Positions 44,724 through 54,265 of a stretch of DNA of 64,000 nucleotides are shown here, in pieces. The position numbers and the translations under genes are program-made. The notes beneath the pieces are model-generated. The model did not search any database. It saw only the letters and a list, made by a program, of their open reading frames with translations, and was not told the DNA's origin. Source of the stretch: Tissierellia bacterium (GTDB lineage: Bacteria; Bacillota; Clostridia; Tissierellales; Tepidimicrobiaceae); the NCBI GenBank assembly GCA_012735215.1, contig JAAYHX010000020.1:1-64000 (forward strand), given 5' to 3'. Each line of letters opens with the position of its first letter. Position 1 is the first letter of the stretch.

Positions 44724-46631
44724 ATGAACAGACAGACAGTGCTTATTAACTTTACAGTCCTATTTGTATTATTATTTATATTTACTCCTACTGTTTTTGC
44801 TTCCAGTGAAAAGACCTTGTTGGTTCTAGTGGATGAGCTTAATTTTGATGACATAGATCTTATTGGTGAGAAAATCCAATGTGGTGTTGGCTTCTTAAAT
44901 ATTAGGACCTTAGAAGAAGAGTCAGAAGAGAGCCTGTTTCTTTCCATAGCCCTAGGGAGAAAGGTAGGCACCTCTGCTGGTTTTCGGGGGCTATATAAGG
45001 GAAATAATGGGGAGATAATAGTATCTGGTTTTGAGGATATGCTGGAGAATACTGTCAATGGAGGAGACCATTCTTTTGATGCTCTGTTAGGGGAAAGGCT
45101 TAAGGACAGAGGAATATCCTACATGGGCAGTGATTCTTCTGCTATAGTTGCTGCAGATGATAAGGGTCATATTCAAGCAGGGGAGATTAGTATAGAGTAT
45201 GAGCTTGATTGGCTGGTGGAAAAAACAGACTTCCACCTTAAAGGTTCTAATATACTGGTGGTATCCTATGATGTAAACAAGGACAAGGAAAGGCTTGTGC
45301 TGCTAAGGGATTACTTAAAAGAGTTTGATGGGCACAGGCTTATCCTCTTGCCTAAAAGGGTTTCCCAGGATATGGAGAAGCCATTTAACAACTATATAGT
45401 ACCAGTTCTTTGTAAGCTTGATTATAGAAGGGGAATCGTTACCAGCTCTTCTACCAGGAGAGAGGGTTTTATTGTTTTAGAGGATATTTACGGGGAACTA
45501 ATATCCACCTATGATAATAGGGATAGTTCAATTATAGGTAATGCAATTGAAGTAATTGAGAAGGATGATAACCTTAATTATATAAGGGAGCTTTACAGGA
45601 ATACCAACAATTTAGTACTGATCAGCTACATATATCATGGGATTATATACGCTATCCAGTTCTTTGCTGCACTAGTACTATACAGGGTAAGAAGACGGGG
45701 TGTCTTGGATAAGGTGCAATTTATATACTCCTTTGGAATAGTAAGCATATTTATAAGTTTTATCATGGGAATTTCCAATTATCATATAAATATATATTTG
45801 TACCTGTTCATAAACTTGCTGGTATCCTATATGATAGCTTCTATAATGAAGGATAGAGGGGTAGATACCATAGGCCTGTTTTCCATCTTTACTTATGGGT
45901 ATATAGTGGTTACAGCCTTGTTTTTCCCTCAAGTTATTTATAAATCCTATATTGGTGTTAACAACTTATTCTATGGTGCCAGATACTATGGGTTTAACAA
46001 TGGGATGATGGGAGTTTTTATAGCCTCATCTATTGTTAGCTGCTTATTCATCAAGGAAAGAACAGGCAATGATCTGGTTGCTAATATAGCCTATATTTTC
46101 TTTTCAATTATCAATATAATATTGTTATCTGCTCGAATAGGGGCTAATACTGGTGGCTTCATAACTGCCTCTTGCTTGTTCTTGATACTACTCTATGACA
46201 GGTTTTTGAAGAAAACCAGCAAGCCAAAGACTATAATCAGCTTGGTAGTTCTGGGTGTGATCTTTTTTGCCCTCAACATGTATTTTGATGTATTAAGTGA
46301 GGAGAAAAGCCATGCTATAAGCTTCCTAATTCGAGTAAAGGAGTACGGTATTAAGGAATTATTAAGTATGATTATGATAAAGCTAGTAGAGTTGGCAAAG
46401 CTGACTATAATGCCGCCCTTTAGCATAGCTATAATCTCTCAGCTATTATCAATAAAATACTTATATGGAAGGTTGGATAGAAGATTTGCAAGGGAGGCTA
46501 TACTTATACTTATAGTTTCAGTGATAGGATTTTTGATTAATGATACGGGAAATATTGCCTTTATCTTCATGAATAACTTTCTTATTGCCTTGCTTATAGA
46601 TAGATATTTAAAGAGTAGTTTTTTTATGTAG
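44724..46631 (+). CDS. Multi-spanning membrane protein with extracellular alkaline-phosphatase-like N-domain
   Basis: This 635-aa protein has a signal-like first segment (ending about residue 27), an extracytoplasmic region to about 290 starting with LLVLVDELNFDDID that resembles degenerate alkaline phosphatase or sulfatase folds, and about ten transmembrane segments from 295 to the end. The motif GARYYGFNNGMMG in the membrane part resembles GARYYGIGNEYMG in other Clostridia. The family lacks an assigned function. ATG 44724 follows AAGGGTG. It may be a cell-envelope enzyme, but that is a guess. Confidence 0.65.
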   Translation: MNRQTVLINFTVLFVLLFIFTPTVFASSEKTLLVLVDELNFDDIDLIGEKIQCGVGFLNIRTLEEESEESLFLSIALGRKVGTSAGFRGLYKGNNGEIIVSGFEDMLENTVNGGDHSFDALLGERLKDRGISYMGSDSSAIVAADDKGHIQAGEISIEYELDWLVEKTDFHLKGSNILVVSYDVNKDKERLVLLRDYLKEFDGHRLILLPKRVSQDMEKPFNNYIVPVLCKLDYRRGIVTSSSTRREGFIVLEDIYGELISTYDNRDSSIIGNAIEVIEKDDNLNYIRELYRNTNNLVLISYIYHGIIYAIQFFAALVLYRVRRRGVLDKVQFIYSFGIVSIFISFIMGISNYHINIYLYLFINLLVSYMIASIMKDRGVDTIGLFSIFTYGYIVVTALFFPQVIYKSYIGVNNLFYGARYYGFNNGMMGVFIASSIVSCLFIKERTGNDLVANIAYIFFSIINIILLSARIGANTGGFITASCLFLILLYDRFLKKTSKPKTIISLVVLGVIFFALNMYFDVLSEEKSHAISFLIRVKEYGIKELLSMIMIKLVELAKLTIMPPFSIAIISQLLSIKYLYGRLDRRFAREAILILIVSVIGFLINDTGNIAFIFMNNFLIALLIDRYLKSSFFM

Positions 46632-46733
46632 ACACGACCAAGTGGGGGATGCTCTTTAAGCTTCAATAAAAATAATAGAAGATGAAGCAGAAGGTCTAAT
46701 AAAGAATAACTGCATAAAGGAGGGGTTGGTAGG

Positions 46734-48458
46734 GTGCTAAAGAAGTTTATCTCATACTATAAACCTCATAAGAAACTTTTTTTTATAGATATGTTCTTTG
46801 CTTTCCTGATTTCGGCAATTGATTTGGTCTTCCCAATGGTATCCAGGGAGCTAGTTAACAATGTAATACCAGATAAACGGTTGGATTTACTGATAAAGTG
46901 GAGCATCTTACTGGTAATATTATTTGTCATAAGATATATAGGCAACTATATTGTATCCTATTGGGGGCATGTGCTAGGAGTATATATTGAGTATGATATG
47001 CGAAAGGAACTATTTGCCCATTTACAGACCTTGCCCTTTAGCTATTACGATAATACAAAAACTGGCCACATCATGTCCAGATTGGTTAACGATTTAAGGG
47101 ACGTGGTTGAACTGGCCCACCATGGTCCAGAGGATATATTCATCTCAGGGATTATGCTAATAGGTTCTTTTGTGCTGTTACTTAGAGTGGAGTGGCGGCT
47201 TACCCTCATAGTATTTTCTTTTGTACCCTTAATCCTATGGTTTACCTTGTCTAAGAGGGTAAAGATGGAAAACGCTTTTAGAAAGGTAAGAAAAAAGATA
47301 TCAAATATAAATGCTTACCTTGAAAACAGTATATCAGGAATTAGGGTGGTTAAAGCATTTACCAATGAGGATTATGAGATTGAAAAATTTGACTATAGCA
47401 ATGATGAATATAAGGAAGCTAGAAAAGAATCCTACAAGTCTATGGCAGAGTTTCTATCTGGAATAAATATCACTACAGATATGCTCAACCTAGTTGTAAT
47501 TAGTTTTGGGGGCTACTTTGCCTATAGGGAACTCATAACCATTGGAGATTTGCTTGCCTATACCATGTATATAAGCTATTTTATGCAGCCTATAAGAAGG
47601 ATGGCTAATCTAATGCAGCAGTTGCAGGAAGGCATGACCGGCTTTGAAAGATTTGTGGAAGTTATGAACATAAAATCAGATATAGTCGATAAGGAAGATG
47701 CTGTAGAACTAAAGGATGTGAAGGGACATATTCAGTTTAAGGGTGTTTCCTTTAGCTACAATAATGAGGGGAAAAAGGTCCTTAAGGATATAGATATAGA
47801 CATAGAACCAGGAAAGACTGTGGCTTTAGTGGGGCCCTCAGGAGCAGGAAAGACAACCTTATGCCACTTGATTCCTAGATTCTATGATATTGATAAGGGA
47901 GTTATTTTAATTGATGGTATAGATATTAGAGATGTTAAATTAGCTTCTTTAAGGAAGAATATAGGGATAGTACAACAGGATGTGTTTTTATTTACAGGTA
48001 CCATCAAAGAAAACATAGCCTATGGGGACCCTACTAAATCCCATGAGGAAATAGTTGAGGCAGCTAAAAAGGCTAGAATACATGATTTTATAATGTCTCT
48101 TCCAGAGGGTTACGAATCATATATTGGTGAGAAAGGAGTTAAGCTGTCTGGAGGGCAAAAGCAGAGATTATCTATAGCAAGGTTGTTCTTAAAAAATCCA
48201 CCAATACTGATATTGGACGAAGCTACTTCTGCCTTGGATAATCAAACAGAGATCCTAATACAAAAGTCCTTAGAGGAATTGGCAAGGGGAAGGACTACTC
48301 TTGTGATTGCCCACAGGCTTTCTACTATTAAAAACGCGGATGAAATAATAGTATTGACTAATAATGGGATAGAAGAGAGAGGAAGCCATGAAGAGCTAAT
48401 GGCAGCCAATGGCATATATAAAGGATTATATGAGTCCCAGTTTAGAAAAGTTCAATAA
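46734..48458 (+). CDS. ABC transporter ATP-binding/permease (MsbA/LmrA-like half-transporter)
   Basis: This 574-aa protein has six transmembrane helices (about 15-300) followed by a nucleotide-binding domain with Walker A GPSGAGKTT (near 365), the signature LSGGQKQR and Walker B ILILDEATSALD. It forms a homodimer exporting lipids, drugs or peptides. GTG 46734 lies behind AAGGAGGGG. It is followed by a terminator-like hairpin; a drug or lipid export role is inferred only from the family. Confidence 0.9.
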   Translation: MLKKFISYYKPHKKLFFIDMFFAFLISAIDLVFPMVSRELVNNVIPDKRLDLLIKWSILLVILFVIRYIGNYIVSYWGHVLGVYIEYDMRKELFAHLQTLPFSYYDNTKTGHIMSRLVNDLRDVVELAHHGPEDIFISGIMLIGSFVLLLRVEWRLTLIVFSFVPLILWFTLSKRVKMENAFRKVRKKISNINAYLENSISGIRVVKAFTNEDYEIEKFDYSNDEYKEARKESYKSMAEFLSGINITTDMLNLVVISFGGYFAYRELITIGDLLAYTMYISYFMQPIRRMANLMQQLQEGMTGFERFVEVMNIKSDIVDKEDAVELKDVKGHIQFKGVSFSYNNEGKKVLKDIDIDIEPGKTVALVGPSGAGKTTLCHLIPRFYDIDKGVILIDGIDIRDVKLASLRKNIGIVQQDVFLFTGTIKENIAYGDPTKSHEEIVEAAKKARIHDFIMSLPEGYESYIGEKGVKLSGGQKQRLSIARLFLKNPPILILDEATSALDNQTEILIQKSLEELARGRTTLVIAHRLSTIKNADEIIVLTNNGIEERGSHEELMAANGIYKGLYESQFRKVQ

Positions 48459-48471
48459 GTTGTGGCAAATG

Positions 48472-48517
48472 AACCTCCCTTCACATATTATATAGTGAAT
48501 ATGCAAGGGAGGTTTTG
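48472..48517 (+). terminator. Terminator hairpin holding the next gene's ribosome site
   Basis: AACCTCCCTT (48472-48481) pairs with AAGGGAGGTT (48505-48514), followed by TTGTT. It should end the exporter transcript. The right arm, AAGGGAGG, is also the Shine-Dalgarno of the gene starting at 48520, so the folded stem would hide that site. Confidence 0.8.
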
Positions 48518-48519
48518 TT

Positions 48520-48834
48520 ATGGGAATGAATTATCCAGAACTATATTATAGGATCTATCCTAAGGCTATTGAATGCATAGATAGATATTTTCAAAACAAC
48601 CCACATACAATAGATATAAGTGATGAAGTTGTAGAGGCCCTAGTAGATGAGGTCTATGAGATGATGCTTGACGAGTGTCCAGAGTTAGACCAGGATCCCA
48701 TAGAAAGAAGAAGGGGAAGATATAGATCTCTTCAAAGACCTATATATGGCAGGAGAAGGCTCGCAAGGGATATAATTGCTATAATAATTATTTCAGAGCT
48801 ATTAAGAAGACTAAATCCCCGATTATTCTACTAA
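48520..48834 (+). CDS. Hypothetical small protein, acidic N-part, Arg-rich C-part
   Basis: This 104-aa protein has an acidic, helical first half (EVVEALVDEVYEMMLDEC) and an Arg-rich tail ending in a short hydrophobic patch IIAIIIISELLRRL. The RBS sits within a hairpin. A terminator follows. I do not recognise a family. The hydrophobic patch near the end may touch the membrane. It is a single-gene unit. Confidence 0.65.
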   Translation: MGMNYPELYYRIYPKAIECIDRYFQNNPHTIDISDEVVEALVDEVYEMMLDECPELDQDPIERRRGRYRSLQRPIYGRRRLARDIIAIIIISELLRRLNPRLFY

Positions 48835-48860
48835 AATAGGCTAATTATAGCCTATTTTTT
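48834..48860 (+). terminator. Terminator after the 104-aa gene
   Basis: AAATAGGCT (48834-48842) pairs with AGCCTATTT (48849-48857), followed by a T run. Confidence 0.85.
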
Positions 48861-48957
48861 CAACTGTAACTATTTTGTAAAGCATTTTATATTCCTATGT
48901 AGTATGCTATATATAAGTATTTAGGACAGTCATGGGACTTCTGAAGGGGGAATTATA

Positions 48958-49893
48958 ATGGGAAATAAACACAGAAATAAGTCGAAGAAAGGCAATATAA
49001 TGTTAACTGTAGCATTTTTGATAGTGGCTATATTGATTTTTATTGAAATTTCTGTTGCCTATGAGGTTTCTTTGGTTTATAGGGAGAAGAAAACTGATAT
49101 GCAGGAAGCAGAAGCAGAACCAGTACATAGACAAATATTCGGGGAAAATCTTGGAACTGCCAAGTGGGATAAGCTATATGAGGAAAAGGCAGTGAAGATG
49201 GATAGGGCTCATAAGGATAGACTTGAAGAAATCAAAGGGAGGGAAGCAGAGGAAAAGAAGAATGGAACCAATCCCGACAAAAAGAGCCCAGAAGATAAAG
49301 CTGTTGAGAACAAGAAAATTGCTTATCTGACCTTTGATGATGGACCATCTCAGTATGTAACACCCCAAATATTAGACATACTCAATAGCTATGGTGTAAA
49401 AGCCACCTTTTTTGTATTGGGGAAACAGGCAGAAATAAACCCCCATTTATTAAAAAGGATTCACCAAGAAGGACATGCTATAGGCAATCACACCTATAGC
49501 CACAACTATGGATTTTTGTATAAGGATATGGAGAACTTTTTGTATGAGTTAGAAAAGACGGCTCAAGTACTTAAAAACATACTGGGAGATGATTTTGAAA
49601 CCAATATAATTAGATTTCCTGGAGGATCCTTTGGAGCAAAAAGAGCCCCCTTTAGAAAATTCGTGGTAGAAAAAGGGTATAATTATATAGATTGGAATTG
49701 TATTAATGGGGATGCAGAAGGCCATTATCTTCCTGCACAAAAATTGTATAATAGATTTAAGGGTACTTTTAAAAATCAAAAAGAGTTGATAGTATTAATG
49801 CATGATGCAGATGGAAAGATAACTACAGCTCAAGCTCTACCAAATATCATTGAGTTCCTAATAGAAAGGGGCTATGAGTTCGGTACTTTTTAG
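48958..49893 (+). CDS. Membrane-anchored polysaccharide deacetylase (NodB domain)
   Basis: This 311-aa protein has one N-terminal membrane anchor (about 16-36), a charged linker and a NodB catalytic domain from about 118. The motifs are TFDDGPS (catalytic base and metal Asp), HTYSH (metal His) and RFPGG. It removes acetyl groups from peptidoglycan or another envelope glycan, often giving lysozyme resistance. It begins behind GAAGGGGG and sits 14 bp before the regulator gene, so it is the first gene of the TCS operon. Confidence 0.9.
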   Translation: MGNKHRNKSKKGNIMLTVAFLIVAILIFIEISVAYEVSLVYREKKTDMQEAEAEPVHRQIFGENLGTAKWDKLYEEKAVKMDRAHKDRLEEIKGREAEEKKNGTNPDKKSPEDKAVENKKIAYLTFDDGPSQYVTPQILDILNSYGVKATFFVLGKQAEINPHLLKRIHQEGHAIGNHTYSHNYGFLYKDMENFLYELEKTAQVLKNILGDDFETNIIRFPGGSFGAKRAPFRKFVVEKGYNYIDWNCINGDAEGHYLPAQKLYNRFKGTFKNQKELIVLMHDADGKITTAQALPNIIEFLIERGYEFGTF

Positions 49894-49907
49894 TTGGAGG
49901 TAGTGGA

Positions 49908-50627
49908 ATGGAATTTAAGAATAAGATTTTAGTAGTTGAAGATGAAGACTCCATTAGGAAGTTTATTACCATCAATTTGGAAAGGGAAGGTTTTCAGGTA
50001 CTAGAGGCTGAAACTGGAGAAAAGGCTATAGAGATATCAAGGAATCAGGATGTGGATGTGGTGGTGCTGGATATAATGCTTCCAGGGATTGATGGTTTTG
50101 AAGTATGCAGAATACTCAGGGAAGAGCAAGATGGGATTGGAATTATCATGCTTACTGCAAAAACTCAGGATATAGATAAGATAATGGGGCTCCAGTCTGG
50201 GACGGATGACTATATGGTAAAGCCCTTTAACCCATTGGAATTAATACTTAGGATAAAATCTTTACTAAGAAGGATAGATGCAAATAATGTAGACAAGAAT
50301 GTAATATTTGATGGACCTTTTAAGATAGATAAGTATTCAAGAAAGTTTTATAAAAACAATAGGGAAATAGACTTAACACCTACAGAATATGCTATTATTA
50401 AGCTTTTTATTGAGAACCCAGGCAAAGCCTTTGATAGAAATGAAATTCTAAACCTAGTATGGGGCTATGATTTCATAGGAGATACTAAGATTGTTGATGT
50501 TAACATAAGAAGGCTTAGATCTAAGATTGAAGATGACTCCAAGAAACCTGCCTATATTGAAACTGTATGGGGAGTAGGTTATAGGTGGAGAACGAAACAG
50601 CATGCAGGTGGAAATGATGAAGAGTAG
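49908..50627 (+). CDS. OmpR/PhoB-type response regulator
   Basis: This 239-aa protein has a receiver domain with D12-E-D14 region and phospho-site D55 (VVVLDIMLPG), the conserved switch residues in MLTAKTQ and VKPF, and a winged-helix DNA-binding domain (about 135-232) with LTPTEYAI and WGVGYRW. It follows the deacetylase gene by 14 bp and overlaps the histidine kinase start by 11 bp. It may control the operon or envelope genes; the sites it binds are not visible. Confidence 0.93.
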   Translation: MEFKNKILVVEDEDSIRKFITINLEREGFQVLEAETGEKAIEISRNQDVDVVVLDIMLPGIDGFEVCRILREEQDGIGIIMLTAKTQDIDKIMGLQSGTDDYMVKPFNPLELILRIKSLLRRIDANNVDKNVIFDGPFKIDKYSRKFYKNNREIDLTPTEYAIIKLFIENPGKAFDRNEILNLVWGYDFIGDTKIVDVNIRRLRSKIEDDSKKPAYIETVWGVGYRWRTKQHAGGNDEE

Positions 50628-52023
50628 CATAAAGATAAGGCTAGTAGGAAATTTCATGCTTATTATTGTAATTACAGTCTTAATACTGGAGGTTTTTCTA
50701 TTTAATGCTATTAAGGAGTATTACTATAAAAGCATGGAGGAGATATTATCCAATCAGGTTGCTTTTTCATCAGAATATTATTCTAGGTATTTTTCAGCTA
50801 GTTCCTTAGAGGATATAGTATTGGATGATGTGGATGTTTTTTGGTATCAAACTTCCGCTCAAGTACAGATACTTGACCATAATGGAAATGTTTTAATGGA
50901 TTCCATTGGAGTAATTCATTCAGAGGATTCTATAAAGACAATAGATGTGATCAGCGCTTTACAAGGGAATATTGGTTCATGGATAGGAAATGTAGAGTAT
51001 GATATTGACCCGGTTATAGCTGTTTCTCATCCCCTTATGGTGGAGGGGAAAATTGTGGGAGTATTGAGGTTTATATCCTCCTTAAGGGAGACCAATAAGA
51101 TTATTTCAAAGGCATATAAGATGTTAGCTATAATAGGTATTACTGTAATTGCTATATCTGGAATTGTCAGCTATTTTCTAGCCAATACAATTGTAAAACC
51201 ATTAAATGAAGTAACCCAAGTGGCACAAAAGATGGCTGATGGTCAGCTAAAGGTTAGGTCTGTAAAAAGATTCGATGATGAAATAGGTCAGCTTTCAGAT
51301 ACATTAAATTATATGGCTGAGGAATTAATACGAAAAGAAAAGCTTAAGAATGACTTCATTTCGTCAATTTCACACGAGCTTAGAACCCCTTTGACTTCCA
51401 TAAAGGGGTGGGCAGTTACATTAAAGTCAGATGAGCTGAGTAGCAATGACCTGCTCAGGGATGGTCTTGACATAATTGAAAAGGAAAGTGACAGATTATC
51501 TGATATGGTTGAGGACTTGTTGGATTTTTCTAGGCTGGTATCAGGAAGAATAACTTTGGAGAAGGATGAGATAGATATAATTGAATCCATTGAGCTTATC
51601 AGCAAACAGCTAAGGCCAAAGGCAGAAAACAAGAATATCCAATTTAATGTCATATATGAACCTGACATCACCTATATAATTGCTGATGAGAACAGAATAA
51701 AACAGGTATTGATAAATCTACTAGACAATGCCTTTAAGTTTACCCAGGAAGGTGGAACAGTTACCTTGAGAGTTAATAAAAATGATGATTTTCTAGTAAT
51801 AGAAGTTGCCGACAATGGACCCGGTATCCCAGAAGAGGATATTCCATATATTAAGGAGAAATTCTATAAGGGCAGGAACAGCAAATCCCATACGGGATTG
51901 GGCTTGTCCATATGTGATGAGATTGTGAAACTGCATGGAGGCTTTATGGAAATAAAGAGCAAGTTTGGGGAAGGTACAGTTGTAATAGTCTCACTACCAT
52001 TAAGGGGCGTGAATCTTCAATGA
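50617..52023 (+). CDS. Membrane sensor histidine kinase
   Basis: This 468-aa kinase has transmembrane segments at about 9-31 and 168-190, an extracellular sensing region of about 135 residues between them, a HAMP domain (about 195-245), H253 in SSISHELRTPLTSIKGW, and a HATPase domain with NLLDNAFKF (N box), DNGPGIP (G1) and TGLGLSI (G2). ATG 50617 follows GCAGGTGGA at good spacing; ATG 50602 in the regulator gene is less likely. It overlaps both neighbours. Signal is unknown, likely envelope stress. Confidence 0.9.
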   Translation: MKSSIKIRLVGNFMLIIVITVLILEVFLFNAIKEYYYKSMEEILSNQVAFSSEYYSRYFSASSLEDIVLDDVDVFWYQTSAQVQILDHNGNVLMDSIGVIHSEDSIKTIDVISALQGNIGSWIGNVEYDIDPVIAVSHPLMVEGKIVGVLRFISSLRETNKIISKAYKMLAIIGITVIAISGIVSYFLANTIVKPLNEVTQVAQKMADGQLKVRSVKRFDDEIGQLSDTLNYMAEELIRKEKLKNDFISSISHELRTPLTSIKGWAVTLKSDELSSNDLLRDGLDIIEKESDRLSDMVEDLLDFSRLVSGRITLEKDEIDIIESIELISKQLRPKAENKNIQFNVIYEPDITYIIADENRIKQVLINLLDNAFKFTQEGGTVTLRVNKNDDFLVIEVADNGPGIPEEDIPYIKEKFYKGRNSKSHTGLGLSICDEIVKLHGGFMEIKSKFGEGTVVIVSLPLRGVNLQ

Positions 52024-53510
52024 GAAGTATTATATGTGTAATCGTGCTCATAGGATTGGTGTTTATGTTAACAGGCTGTGGATTAGATTCCTTTGAGATA
52101 GCTGAAAACATTGCTGCGCCTAGAAATTTAAACCTGCCTATTTATGGTGAGTGGGTTATAGAAGATTTTAGAATGAGTACCATTAGCAGCATGGATAGGG
52201 ATGAAGCTGCAGAATACCTTGGAACAAAGGTTGTTTTTCATGATAAGTTGGTTTCTATTGGAGAAAATTATTGCTTAAATCCATCTTTTAAAATTAAAAA
52301 TGTCAATGCTGATGAATATTTGACCTACTACTATAAAACTAGACCAGGGCTTCTTAATATCAAATCAGATAGGATACAGGTTGTTTCTGTTTCAGATAAG
52401 GAACAGTTTTTCAATGAATTCATTAAGGTGGATGAGGACCTTATAATCGTAAATATAGATGGGGTATTTTTCTATTTAAGCAAGGAAACTGATCTGATAG
52501 AAAATGATAATTCTAAGCTCTTGAGCTTGCCTGAGGAGATAGATATGGCTGAAGAATCATCATCTAAGGAAAATGGTATTGGTTCTGGCATATTGATAGG
52601 CTTAAAGTCTCTAAATATTGGCCAGGAGGAAAATATGGAGTCTTGGAATTATAGGACCATCTTCATCCGAAGCTACAATAGGGAGATAGTCAACATACAG
52701 GAGACAGATGGATTGATGTTGCCCAGGAGAAGTGGTTTTTGGAAGATAGAAGTAAAGCGGCAAGAGCTTGATGGCAAGATAAACGATGAAATAAAAGCCT
52801 ATCAGTTGGATAAGAAAACTGAATTGAAAACAGCAGTAGATATGAACTCTTTAGATCAGGACACTAAAGAAAGTGGACAAGAGCAGAGTACAATAAAAAC
52901 CATCTTGTTTGCAGCCAACGATTATATTTCCATAGAGAATATCCACTATAGGAACAAGGGCCAGAGATATTTGGAGTTTTACCCTATAGACAATATAGGC
53001 ACAGGTAAATCTATTAAAATATCTGATATCATGGGAGAAGCAGGAAAGGAAGCTCTAATACAAGGTTTTAATAAAGAGATGGCAAAGGAAATGGATAACC
53101 ATACCATTGTGGATGTGACTCCTAAGGAAAACAGCTTTGGCCTATTTAGAAGGAATGGCATGTGGATATTTAAGGGAAGAGTAAACTACATGGAAGATGG
53201 CAATTATCAATATAAGGATTTTAATATTAACATCCTTCCAACAAAAGAGCTAATAAGCTTTGATGAATTAGCAATTCCATGGAAGGCCATAAAGGCAAAG
53301 GTACCAGAAGCTGTAGATGCTTTTACTTCGCCAAATGAGGATCTGGCAATAGTGTTAACCTATGGTCATATATTGGTATTTAGAATAGAGAATGGAGAAC
53401 TATCCGATGAGCCAATAGAGAGGATAAAGCTGAATTCTGGTGAAAAGGTAGTAATGGCAGAGTGGGCTTTAGGCAAATACTCCCTCTTGTGGGATGAACA
53501 GTTCAAATAA
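52020..53510 (+). CDS. Lipoprotein of unknown function in TCS operon
   Basis: This 496-aa lipoprotein has lipobox LTG-C20 and a large extracellular body with no cysteine or enzyme motif that I recognise. Its start overlaps the kinase stop by 4 bp (ATGA), so it is tightly coupled to the two-component genes. It may act as a partner or input for the sensor kinase, as other lipoproteins next to TCS do. That is inference from position. Confidence 0.7.
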   Translation: MRSIICVIVLIGLVFMLTGCGLDSFEIAENIAAPRNLNLPIYGEWVIEDFRMSTISSMDRDEAAEYLGTKVVFHDKLVSIGENYCLNPSFKIKNVNADEYLTYYYKTRPGLLNIKSDRIQVVSVSDKEQFFNEFIKVDEDLIIVNIDGVFFYLSKETDLIENDNSKLLSLPEEIDMAEESSSKENGIGSGILIGLKSLNIGQEENMESWNYRTIFIRSYNREIVNIQETDGLMLPRRSGFWKIEVKRQELDGKINDEIKAYQLDKKTELKTAVDMNSLDQDTKESGQEQSTIKTILFAANDYISIENIHYRNKGQRYLEFYPIDNIGTGKSIKISDIMGEAGKEALIQGFNKEMAKEMDNHTIVDVTPKENSFGLFRRNGMWIFKGRVNYMEDGNYQYKDFNINILPTKELISFDELAIPWKAIKAKVPEAVDAFTSPNEDLAIVLTYGHILVFRIENGELSDEPIERIKLNSGEKVVMAEWALGKYSLLWDEQFK

Positions 53511-53515
53511 AAGAA

Positions 53516-53548
53516 AACAAGCTTCGCTACAGGGCGAAGCTTGTTTTT
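53516..53548. terminator. Terminator between the TCS operon and glpP
   Basis: AACAAGCTTCGC (53516-53527) pairs with GCGAAGCTTGTT (53534-53545), a 12-bp stem and a 6-nt loop, followed by TTTAT. The glpP gene ends within it on the other strand, so it serves both. Confidence 0.9.
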
Positions 53549-54116
53549 ATTCAAATATATGCCAGATGTATTTTTTCGAACTTACTAGGCCAACTGCTCC
53601 TGCATTTAAGCTTTTTATAGCATCATCCTTGTCCATGATTAAGCCGCTGGCAATTACAGGTATCTTGGTTTCCTTATATAGCTGTTCAATTGTTCTGGGT
53701 ATTACCCCTGGTAGAATTTCCACAACATGGGGCCGAGTAGCCTTGATTGTTTTTATACTTTCTTTAAGGGAAGCAGAATCAAAAATCTGCTTCCTATAAA
53801 TAGTAAAGGCTCCAAATTCCTTAGCTAATTTTATCAAATTGTCCTTACTGGTGATTATTCCATTAGGTTTGATTTTGGTTACTATGTACTCCAAGCCCCA
53901 AGTATCCTTAGAGAAGCCATCAATTAAGTCAACACAAATATATATTCCCTTATCCCTAGACTGTACCCTATGAGCTATTTCCTTTAAGTTAAATATATTT
54001 CCAGTGAGCAGAAAAATGCTATTACATGGAGAAGATATTGCCTCATCTAAACTGTCTAATTCATACATGGCAGCAATGACTGGGTTTTCTAACAAACTAT
54101 CGAAAAAGTTATACAA
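53547..54116 (-). CDS. glpP: GlpP family glycerol-3-phosphate-responsive antiterminator
   Basis: This 189-aa protein with a TIM-barrel-like fold is of the GlpP type, which in B. subtilis binds glycerol-3-phosphate and stops termination in glp mRNA leaders. Family segments such as FLLTGNIFNL, CVDLIDGFSKD and VEILPGVIPR are clear. No glpF, glpK or glpD gene lies near, so its targets are elsewhere. It is monocistronic. Confidence 0.9.
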   Translation of the reverse strand: MYNFFDSLLENPVIAAMYELDSLDEAISSPCNSIFLLTGNIFNLKEIAHRVQSRDKGIYICVDLIDGFSKDTWGLEYIVTKIKPNGIITSKDNLIKLAKEFGAFTIYRKQIFDSASLKESIKTIKATRPHVVEILPGVIPRTIEQLYKETKIPVIASGLIMDKDDAIKSLNAGAVGLVSSKKYIWHIFE

Positions 54117-54265
54117 AAAACCACCTCATGTTCAAAAAAATTATAATATTTACCATTATTTTATCACATAAAAATAGCATGGTAAAGCTTATACTAGGTG
54201 TATATTTTTTGAATGGTATAGAAGAATATATACTATATAAAAAACTTTAATGATGGAGGATGTTC

